DNA of 32,486 nucleotides. Source: CAIKZD01 sp041675165. Lineage in GTDB: Bacteria > Patescibacteriota > Minisyncoccia > Moranbacterales > UBA2206. Position numbers and translations under genes: made by a program. Positions 1 to 5,950 of the stretch are shown in pieces (position 1 is the first letter of the stretch; each line of letters begins with the position of its first letter). The DNA lies in the NCBI GenBank assembly GCA_041675165.1, contig JBAYUI010000014.1, forward strand, positions 1 to 32,486, in the 5' to 3' direction. The notes under the pieces were generated by a model. It had not been told where the DNA came from. It did not search any database and saw only the letters and a list, made by a program, of their open reading frames with translations.

Positions 1-1312
1 CGGCCATTGTTCCGAAAGTGATGATCTGGGCCACGTGATCGTCGCCATATTTTTCCCGCACATAGGCCAGAACTTCGTCGCGCCGGTCATCGGCAAAATC
101 CATATCCACATCGGGCATTGAGATCCTTTCCGGATTCAAGAATCGTTCAAAAAGCAAATCATACTTGATCGGATCGATATCGGTGATGCCGATGAGATAG
201 CTCACGAAACTGCCGGCGGCGCTCCCGCGTCCCGGACCGACCACGATCCCTTGCGCTCTCGCCCAGTTGACGAAATCCGCTACGATAAGGAAGTAGGAAG
301 CGAAACCGGTTTTCTGTATGATGCCGAGCTCATAAGCCATCCTTTCTTTATGGATATCCGTTACGGCATCCCCGAATCTTTTTTGCAAGCCTTCCTCAGT
401 CATCTTCAAGAGATATGTTTCCGCGTCAAATCCCGCCGGCACGTCGTAATGCGGCAGCTGAGTTTCGCCCAATTTGATTTCCACGTTGCACTTGGCGACC
501 ACTTCTTGCGTATTGGCGAGCGCTTCGGGAATATGTGCAAAATGTTCGGCCATCTCCTCCGGACTTTTGAGATAGAGTTCGAAATCCATCAGGTTCATCC
601 GGTTAGTTTCGGTTACTTTGCGGTTGGTCTGGATGCACAGTAGAATATCCTGGATCTCATTATCCTCCTTTTTGACATAGTGGATGTCGTTGGTGGCGAC
701 CAAGGGAATGCCGAGTTTTTTGGAAAGTTTGATGAGCGCTTCATTGGCAATGGCTTGATTGGGATATTTGGGATGATGTTGGATTTCCAAATAGAAGTTG
801 CCGACCCCGAAAATTTCTTGATATTCCAAAGCCAGTCTCTCGGCTTTTTCCAAACCGCTTTTGACGGCGGCGGATGGCACTTCGCCTTCCACGCAAGCGC
901 TGAGCCCGATGAGGCCGTCGGAATATTTTCGCAGGAGCTCTTTATTGATGCGCGGCTTGTAATAGAAGCCGTCGATATGGGCGAAAGTGATGAGTTTCAT
1001 CAAATTTTTATAACCGATTTCATTTTTGGCGAGCAAAATCAAGTGATATCGCGTTCGATCCTCGGTAGTATTGTTCTTGCTTTTGTAATCGCCGGCGGTC
1101 AGATACATTTCGCAACCGATTATGGGTTTGATGCCGCGCGCCTTGGCCTTGATGTAGAACTCCACTGCGCCGTACAGTACGCCGTGGTCAGTGATGGCCA
1201 AGGAATCCATCCCGAGCTCTTTGGCACGATCAAGAATGTCGTCGATCTTAGCCAAGCCATCGAGGAGAGAATAGTGAGTGTGGACGTGGAGGTGAGTGAA
1301 TTTTACAGACAT
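1..1312 (-). CDS. dnaE: DNA polymerase III subunit alpha, N-terminal part (cut by window edge)
   Basis: Replicative DNA polymerase; 437 codons are visible and the 3' part lies beyond the left edge. The reading frame starts at an ATG (1312-1310) and is open to base 1. The first ~70 residues are a PHP domain beginning FTHLHVHTHYSLLDG, followed by ITDHG (H43) and GCEMY (E68). H90, the Cys of LSACVEGE and the Asp/His of TNDIHY follow. These look like all nine metal ligands of the proofreading-competent PHP domain known from Mycobacterium and Thermus DnaE. The polymerase core begins with GPGRGSAAGS (about residues 359-368) and PDVDMDF (400-406), which holds two catalytic aspartates. It ends at the edge in QIITFGTMA. 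It is divergent from rnhB, and a promoter candidate lies about 260 bases upstream. Identity is certain; the length beyond the edge is unknown. Confidence 0.97.
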   Translation of the reverse strand, partial: MSVKFTHLHVHTHYSLLDGLAKIDDILDRAKELGMDSLAITDHGVLYGAVEFYIKAKARGIKPIIGCEMYLTAGDYKSKNNTTEDRTRYHLILLAKNEIGYKNLMKLITFAHIDGFYYKPRINKELLRKYSDGLIGLSACVEGEVPSAAVKSGLEKAERLALEYQEIFGVGNFYLEIQHHPKYPNQAIANEALIKLSKKLGIPLVATNDIHYVKKEDNEIQDILLCIQTNRKVTETNRMNLMDFELYLKSPEEMAEHFAHIPEALANTQEVVAKCNVEIKLGETQLPHYDVPAGFDAETYLLKMTEEGLQKRFGDAVTDIHKERMAYELGIIQKTGFASYFLIVADFVNWARAQGIVVGPGRGSAAGSFVSYLIGITDIDPIKYDLLFERFLNPERISMPDVDMDFADDRRDEVLAYVREKYGDDHVAQIITFGTMA

Positions 1313-1338
1313 AGAGTTGGTTCAATTAAATTGGCTTT

Positions 1339-1454
1339 AAATTTCAAAATCCAAATTACAAATGTCAAATAAAGCTCAAAATCGAAAGGTCAAAATTTTT
1401 GTCATTTGGGTTTGGGATTTGATTTGACATTGAGATTTTGAAATTTGGATTTGG
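1339..1454. repeat. AT-rich interspersed repeat, imperfect inverted copies
   Basis: The left arm (about 1339-1370) reads AAATTTCAAAATCC then AAATGTCAAAT. The reverse complement of 1420-1454 reads AAATCCAAATTTCAAAATC then AATGTCAAATC, so the two arms are imperfect inverted copies around ~50 bases. The word AAATGTCAAAT recurs inside the rnhB coding sequence at 2132-2142. Words of this type are common between genes in CPR genomes, as general knowledge and not checked here. Confidence 0.65.
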
Positions 1455-1574
1455 AAGTAAAATAAAAACCACTAAAAAATAGCAGTTCTCAAATTTGGAT
1501 TAATGGTAGGCATAATTTTATGACCCTCCGAAATCCGGATTGCTCCAAGGACGCGGCAGGATGATTATGGGTGT

Positions 1575-1603
1575 AGTATAGCACAGAGTTTTCTCCATAA
1601 CAA
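1575..1603 (-). promoter_or_regulatory. candidate dnaE promoter
   Basis: On the minus strand, TTGTTA (1603-1598), a 17-base spacer and TATACT (1580-1575). Transcription would start near 1568, leaving a leader of about 255 bases before the dnaE ATG. Confidence 0.45.
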
Positions 1604-1636
1604 AAAAGAACCGGACTATAGTTCCAGATCTTTTTT
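1602..1636. terminator. terminator-like hairpin in the divergent region
   Basis: AAAAAAGA (1602-1609) pairs perfectly with TCTTTTTT (1629-1636), with GGA/TCC inside, and more T-rich sequence follows to 1648. It could act on either strand. No gene on the plus strand ends here, so it may end antisense transcripts or an unseen small RNA, or act as an attenuator before rnhB. Confidence 0.45.
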
Positions 1637-1710
1637 GTTTCTTTTTTGTATACAGGCCTATATTCATTTCCGTCTTATGTGATAAGATAGAAATATTAAA
1701 CGAAAGAACT

Positions 1711-2490
1711 ATGAAAACACAAAATTCATTATCTCAAAAAACCGCAGATGTGTCAACTGGTGAAATTTTCAAGGAAGAAAGGAGTTTTTTGGCAGAAGGC
1801 TATGATTTTGTGGTGGGGATCGATGAGGCGGGGAGAGGACCGCTCGCCGGACCCGTAACCGCTGCGGCTGTCGCCTGGCGGAATATCCAATATCCAATAC
1901 TCAATATTCAATCAAATCCCAACAACCAGGAATTTTTTAAAAATATTAACTTGATCAAAGATTCCAAGAAGCTTTCCGAGAAGCAGCGGGAGGCGTTGTA
2001 TGATTTCATCCAAGATAATTTTTATGTCGGGGTGGGGATTTGCGATCACAGTACGATCGATCGGGTGAACATTTTGGAAGCGACGTACTTGGCGATGAAA
2101 AGCGCAATAGCTGCGCTAAATTCCAAAATCCAAATGTCAAATGACAAATCAAATCCAAATTTCAAATTTCAAAATTTCAAAAAAATAATCTTAGTGGATG
2201 GAAATAAAATCATTCCGAATTTAAGTATTGAACAGCGGGCGATTGTGGGCGGGGATGGTTTTGTGAAATCGATTGCGGCGGCCTCCATCATTGCCAAAGT
2301 GACGCGGGATCGGATGATGAGAGAAGCGCATTCCAAGTATCCGCAGTACAATTTTTTGCAACACAAAGGCTATGGTACTAAGATCCATATGGACGCGCTC
2401 AAAAAATTCGGGCCCTGCGAGATCCATCGGCGGAGTTTCCGTCCGGTCCGAGATGCGATCGATATGTATAGGATGATGATCAGCAACTAA
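1711..2490 (+). CDS. rnhB: ribonuclease HII with two repeat-derived inserts
   Basis: Removes RNA from RNA-DNA hybrids and single ribonucleotides from DNA. The catalytic set is visible: D and E in GIDEAGRGPLAGPV, D163 in ILVDGN and the D of IAKVTRDRMM. The protein is 259 aa, against roughly 200-220 for typical bacterial RNase HII. The excess is explained by two stretches with no family counterpart: about residues 58-72 (RNIQYPILNIQSN) and 137-158 (NSKIQMSNDKSN to NFKK). Both are encoded by AT-rich interspersed repeat sequence (1882-1926 and 2118-2180). They fall between conserved blocks, before KDSKKLS and before LVDG, so the fold may tolerate them as loops. The ATG at 1711 has only a weak purine-rich site before it. 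Identity is sure; activity with the inserts is inferred. Confidence 0.96.
   Translation: MKTQNSLSQKTADVSTGEIFKEERSFLAEGYDFVVGIDEAGRGPLAGPVTAAAVAWRNIQYPILNIQSNPNNQEFFKNINLIKDSKKLSEKQREALYDFIQDNFYVGVGICDHSTIDRVNILEATYLAMKSAIAALNSKIQMSNDKSNPNFKFQNFKKIILVDGNKIIPNLSIEQRAIVGGDGFVKSIAAASIIAKVTRDRMMREAHSKYPQYNFLQHKGYGTKIHMDALKKFGPCEIHRRSFRPVRDAIDMYRMMISN
1882..1926 (+). repeat. AT-rich repeat inside rnhB (insert 1)
   Basis: Tandem ATATCCA words followed by CAATACTCAATATTCAAT. The stretch is translated in frame as about residues 58-72, between a conserved beta strand and the conserved KDSKKLS block. Confidence 0.6.
2118..2180 (+). repeat. AT-rich repeat inside rnhB (insert 2)
   Basis: Runs of TCCAAAATCCAAATGTCAAA-type words, read in frame as residues 137-158. 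It shares AAATGTCAAAT with the repeat upstream of the gene (1360-1370). It lies directly before the catalytic LVDG strand. Confidence 0.75.
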
Positions 2491-2511
2491 AAGAATCAAA
2501 AGTCATCTTAA

Positions 2512-2550
2512 CATTTTAGCATGTTAACAAAAAACCAAAATGCTAAAATG
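2512..2550. repeat. inverted repeat between rnhB and argS
   Basis: CATTTTAGCAT (2512-2522) and ATGCTAAAATG (2540-2550) form a perfect 11-bp stem around 17 bases. There is no T tract on the plus strand, so a terminator role for rnhB is uncertain; the words resemble low-complexity spacer repeats. Confidence 0.55.
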
Positions 2551-2566
2551 ATTTAATGTTTTATCC

Positions 2567-2595
2567 TTGATTTTAAGCGGTTTTTAGGGTAAAAT
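2567..2595 (+). promoter_or_regulatory. argS promoter, predicted leaderless start
   Basis: TTGATT (2567-2572), a 17-base spacer and TAAAAT (2590-2595). The argS ATG begins at 2602, six bases past the -10 box, so transcription would begin at or next to the start codon. Confidence 0.6.
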
Positions 2596-2601
2596 GGAAC
2601 T

Positions 2602-4224
2602 ATGAAAGAAGAAATTGAAAAAATTTTGAAGGAAACTATCGAAACACTCAAAAACCGAGAAAATTGGCCTGATTTTGAGACTTTTGAAATCGCAGTGGAT
2701 TATCCGAAAAATGAAGTTTTTGGCGATTTCACGACCAATGTCGCGATGAGTCTGGGGCGCTTAGCCAAGAAAAATCCGTTGGAAGTGGCTAACGCATTGT
2801 CATTGGTCATCGGTCAACAGTCATTGACGAAGGCTATTTTTGATAAAGTGGAAGTGGTGGCGCCTGGATATCTCAATTTTTATCTTTCCAAAAAATATCT
2901 GCAGGACAAAGTGGCGGAGATAAATGAGCAGCAGGAAAAATTCGGTGACAATAATATCGGCCAAGGGATAAAGATAAATAATGAATTTATTTCCGCTAAT
3001 CCGACGGGGCCGCTGCATCTGGGAAACGGGCGGGGTGGATTCTATGGCGATTCAGTCTCAAAAATTTTGAAGAAATCAGGGTTTGAAGTGACTAATGAGT
3101 ATTATGTTAATGATGCAGGAGAGCAGGTTGTGAAGTTGGGTCATAGTGTTTTGAAAGATTCCGAAGCGGTCTATGGCGGGGAATATATAGATGAATTGAA
3201 TAAGCGATTGGAATCGAAAACTAAAGATCCTATAGCTATAGGAGTTTTGGCCACTCACATTATTCTTGAAGAATATATCAAAAAGACTGTCCAAGAAAAA
3301 ATGAAAATAGAGTTTGACTCTTGGATATCCGAGTCGATTGATTTGGGAGCTAAAAATTTTGGTGGATATGTAGATAAGGCAGTTGAAATTTTAAACGAAA
3401 AAGGATTGACATTTGAAGAGGAGGGAGCCTTGTGGTTGAAAACAACGAAGTTTGGGGATGATAAGGATCGAGTATTACAGAAAAGCAATAGGCAGAAAAC
3501 ATACTTTGCTTCCGACTGCGGATATCTTTTAAATAAAAAAGAAAGGAATTTTGATAATTTGATTGAAATCTGGGGAGCAGATCATCATGGGTATGTCAAT
3601 AGGTTTCGCGCGGCTGCCCAGGCATTAGGTTTTAAAAAAGAACAAGTGCGATTTATCATTGTGCAACTGGTTAAGCTGGTAAAGAATGGCAAAGAAGTCA
3701 GGATGAGCAAGCGCGCCGGCAATGTCGTGTATATCGATGATTTGATCGAAAAAGTCGGACATGATGTGACGAGGTTTTTCTTTTTGATGTACTCGCCCGA
3801 TACGCATATGAATTTCGATCTGGGTCTGGCGGAGGAACATTCGGAAAAAAATCCGGTCTTCCACGTGCAATACGCGCACGCCCGTATCTGTAGTATCTTA
3901 GGCAAGGCGGCAGACCTTGGAATAAATGCTGAAAAGGCTGATCTGACCAAACTTGTCCACGAAAAGGAATTGCTGCTTGTGCGCGAATTGGATAAATTCC
4001 CGGCTTTAGTGGCGGAAGTAGCGCAGTCATACGAAGTGCATAAATTGCCCTATTATGCCATCCGGCTGGCCGATAAGTTCCATTCGTTCTATAATGACTT
4101 AAAAGTCATCGACGCGGACGATCCGGAGCTGACCGCGGCTAGGTTGAAATTAATCGCGGCAACGAAAATAGTATTAAGAGAAGTGTTGAGACTCATCGGC
4201 GTCAGCTCGCCGGACAGGATGTAA
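2602..4224 (+). CDS. argS: arginyl-tRNA synthetase
   Basis: Class I synthetase charging tRNA-Arg. In order: an N-terminal Add-1-type domain (about 1-110), the HIGH-type motif HLGN (139-142, in NPTGPLHLGNGRGG), a Rossmann core with WGADHHGY, the KMSKS equivalent RMSKR (367-371), and a C-terminal helical DALR anticodon domain ending LIGVSSPDRM, the usual family end. At 540 aa it has a normal length. There is no ribosome binding site, and the promoter sits directly against the ATG, which suggests a leaderless message. It runs in the same direction as rnhB and the glycosyltransferase, 17 bases before the latter. Confidence 0.98.
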   Translation: MKEEIEKILKETIETLKNRENWPDFETFEIAVDYPKNEVFGDFTTNVAMSLGRLAKKNPLEVANALSLVIGQQSLTKAIFDKVEVVAPGYLNFYLSKKYLQDKVAEINEQQEKFGDNNIGQGIKINNEFISANPTGPLHLGNGRGGFYGDSVSKILKKSGFEVTNEYYVNDAGEQVVKLGHSVLKDSEAVYGGEYIDELNKRLESKTKDPIAIGVLATHIILEEYIKKTVQEKMKIEFDSWISESIDLGAKNFGGYVDKAVEILNEKGLTFEEEGALWLKTTKFGDDKDRVLQKSNRQKTYFASDCGYLLNKKERNFDNLIEIWGADHHGYVNRFRAAAQALGFKKEQVRFIIVQLVKLVKNGKEVRMSKRAGNVVYIDDLIEKVGHDVTRFFFLMYSPDTHMNFDLGLAEEHSEKNPVFHVQYAHARICSILGKAADLGINAEKADLTKLVHEKELLLVRELDKFPALVAEVAQSYEVHKLPYYAIRLADKFHSFYNDLKVIDADDPELTAARLKLIAATKIVLREVLRLIGVSSPDRM

Positions 4225-4241
4225 TAATTAGCGAAAAAAAT

Positions 4242-5408
4242 ATGAAAATTGGAATTGATGCGCGTACGATTTTAAATCCGGAGCAGGGCGATGCCATCGG
4301 CGTGGGGCACTATACCTATCAATTGATCCGCCATCTTCTGGCGATCGACAAAGAGAATGAATATGTCTTATTCTTCGATTTCCGTGTGCGAGAGAAAGAT
4401 ATCAAAAAATTCGCGCAACCGAACGTGAAGATAAAGTTTTACCCATTTTCCGATTACAAGAAATATCTGCCCGGCGCCTATAACGAAATCCTAGGCATGG
4501 CCACTTTGGTCGGGGAGCATCTGGATGTGGTGCATTCCACGTCTCCGATGAGCCGCATACCGGTGAGCTATCGAGGAAAGATGGTGGTGACCGTGCACAA
4601 TCTGGCCGCTTACAAAGTGCCGGACGTTTTTCCGCAGCTCAAGCGTACCAAGATCAAAACAACCACTTCGCTCATGGTCAGTCATGCCGATAAGATCATT
4701 GCGGTTTCAAATTCGACCAAGAATGACATTATGGAAATTTTTGAAACCGAAGAAGAGATGATAAGAGTCATCCATAGCGGATTCGACAAACGGATGAGTG
4801 AGGAATCAAAAATGTCCAGGGAAAAAGTTTTGGAAAAATATGGTATCGGCAAGGACAAAAAATATATATTGTTCCTCGGCACGATCGAACCGATCAAAAA
4901 CATCACGCGGCTTTTCGAAGCTTTCAAAAAATTCAAAGAAGATAGCATCAAGGAAAATGGCAAATGCAATCATAAACTCATAATGTCCGGCAAGAACGGT
5001 TGGCTCGCGCAAGAATATCGCCAGATTGCGAAAGATTTGGGCTTGGCTAAAGATATCATTTTCACTGGTTATGTCATCGGGGACGAATTGGTGCCGCTTT
5101 TCAAGAACGCCGATTTCTTCGTGATGCCGTCGCTCTATGAAGGTTTCGGCATGACGGTGCTCGAGGCTTTCGCGACGGGGACACCGGCCATTGTCAGTAA
5201 CGTTTCTTCTATCCCAGAGGTAGCTGGGGACGCGGCTATCCTCGTGAATCCTTTGAAGATGGAAGAGATCGCGGAGGCGATGAAACGCCTAGCGGCGGAT
5301 GAAAAACTCAAAGATGAATTGCGCGCCAAAGGCTTGAAACAGGTGGAGAAATTCAATTGGGAAAAGTGTGCTCGTGAAACGCTAGAAGTGTATAAAAGTT
5401 TGAAATAA
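4242..5408 (+). CDS. GT4-family glycosyltransferase
   Basis: Predicted retaining glycosyltransferase of the GT-B fold, acting at the cytoplasmic face of the membrane on a nucleotide-sugar donor; the acceptor is unknown. The N-terminal half starts MKIGIDARTILNPEQG and contains VHSTSPMSR and VTVHNLAAY. The C-terminal half has GTIEPIKNI, FTGYV, PSLYEGFGMTVLEAFATGTP (the donor-binding E-x7-E region) and SSIPEVAGDAA. Length (388 aa) fits the family. It follows argS by 17 bases and precedes a rhodanese gene by 9, so all three are probably cotranscribed. Role in glycan or exopolysaccharide synthesis is inferred from the family only. Confidence 0.9.
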   Translation: MKIGIDARTILNPEQGDAIGVGHYTYQLIRHLLAIDKENEYVLFFDFRVREKDIKKFAQPNVKIKFYPFSDYKKYLPGAYNEILGMATLVGEHLDVVHSTSPMSRIPVSYRGKMVVTVHNLAAYKVPDVFPQLKRTKIKTTTSLMVSHADKIIAVSNSTKNDIMEIFETEEEMIRVIHSGFDKRMSEESKMSREKVLEKYGIGKDKKYILFLGTIEPIKNITRLFEAFKKFKEDSIKENGKCNHKLIMSGKNGWLAQEYRQIAKDLGLAKDIIFTGYVIGDELVPLFKNADFFVMPSLYEGFGMTVLEAFATGTPAIVSNVSSIPEVAGDAAILVNPLKMEEIAEAMKRLAADEKLKDELRAKGLKQVEKFNWEKCARETLEVYKSLK

Positions 5409-5417
5409 TATTTTTAT

Positions 5418-5723
5418 ATGTTTAAATCTGTTTCCAATGAGGAAGCGAAAAAACTGATCCAAGAAAAAAAAAGGGATGCGAAGTTTTCGGTGATTGATGT
5501 GCGGACGCCGGAAGAATTTCACGAAGGAGCGATTGACGGCGCAAAAAATATCAATCTGTATGATCCGAACTTCCGAACGGAGCTGGACAAATTGGACAAA
5601 AAAGTGGTTTATCTGATATATTGTAGGAGTGGCGCTCGTTCGAAAACGGCCTTGGAAATTATGCGGATGCTCGGTTTCGAAACAGTGTACGAGCTCGACA
5701 ATGGTTTTATGAATTATGTATAA
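5418..5723 (+). CDS. single-domain rhodanese-like sulfurtransferase
   Basis: A 101-aa protein covering one rhodanese domain and nothing else. VIDVRTPEEFHEGAIDGAKNI is the N-terminal CH2A-like signature. The active-site loop is CRSGARS, with the catalytic Cys69 and the Arg at the loop end, so it should carry persulfide or handle thiosulfate-type sulfur in the cytoplasm. The end of the gene (5695-5724) also carries the likely promoter for the ileS leader. The physiological sulfur acceptor cannot be told from the sequence. Confidence 0.93.
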   Translation: MFKSVSNEEAKKLIQEKKRDAKFSVIDVRTPEEFHEGAIDGAKNINLYDPNFRTELDKLDKKVVYLIYCRSGARSKTALEIMRMLGFETVYELDNGFMNYV

Positions 5724-5724
5724 A
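5695..5724 (+). promoter_or_regulatory. candidate promoter of the ileS T-box leader
   Basis: TCGACA (5695-5700), an 18-base spacer and TATAAA (5719-5724), overlapping the last codons of the rhodanese gene. Transcription would begin near 5731, just before the folded leader. Confidence 0.5.
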
Positions 5725-5730
5725 AGCGCT

Positions 5731-5927
5731 TGAGGGACTATCCATCCCGATGCTTCTGAAAAGAAATCCCTTCGGGGAGAGTAGAATTCAGCGGGTTCCG
5801 CCTCAGCGGCGGATAAAGGCCCGTAATAGCCGCAATGAAGTCTTGTCAGCTAGACTGATGGGAGAAGTAAGGTGGTACCGCGAAATTATTTCGTCCTTAT
5901 GCATATTTTTTGCATGAGGATTTTTTT
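5731..5927 (+). promoter_or_regulatory. T-box riboswitch leader of ileS
   Basis: The T-box core AAGGTGGTACCGCG is at 5869-5882. A short first stem can be drawn (GAGGGA 5732-5737 with TCCCTT 5767-5772), then a GC-rich middle section and a stem III (AGTCT 5839-5843 / AGACT 5852-5856). The antiterminator is TAAGG (5868-5872) with CCTTA (5895-5899) plus CGAAA/TTTCG (5881-5893). The competing terminator uses the same CCTTA. Uncharged tRNA-Ile should stabilise the antiterminator and allow ileS transcription. The leader is compact. Several ATC triplets lie in the first stem (5740-5750), but the specifier cannot be assigned with confidence. Confidence 0.9.
5895..5927 (+). terminator. intrinsic terminator of the ileS T-box
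   Basis: CCTTATGCA (5895-5903) pairs with TGCATGAGG (5911-5919), all nine positions with one T-G, followed by ATTTTTTT. It excludes the TAAGG/CCTTA antiterminator helix. Confidence 0.9.
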
Positions 5928-5950
5928 GTAATAATTTAAAATTCTACGTT

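Larger units (their letters stand above)
1313..1710. other. gene-free divergent region between dnaE and rnhB
   Basis: No convincing gene is present. The region holds an imperfect inverted repeat of CPR-style AT-rich words (1339-1370 and 1420-1454), a minus-strand promoter candidate for dnaE (1575-1603) and a terminator-like hairpin followed by a T tract (1602-1636). The predicted dnaE 5' leader is unusually long, about 255 bases. Confidence 0.6.

Noticed and set aside
251..1372. Two plus-strand open frames of 130 and 230 codons at 251-643 and 680-1372
   Set aside because: They are antisense shadows of dnaE, whose minus-strand frame is open across the whole stretch and matches the family throughout.
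1472..1513. Minus-strand 13-codon frame with a GGAGG upstream in the dnaE leader
   Set aside because: Spacing (11 bases) is long and the peptide has no feature; part of it reads repeat sequence. Too little to call a leader peptide.
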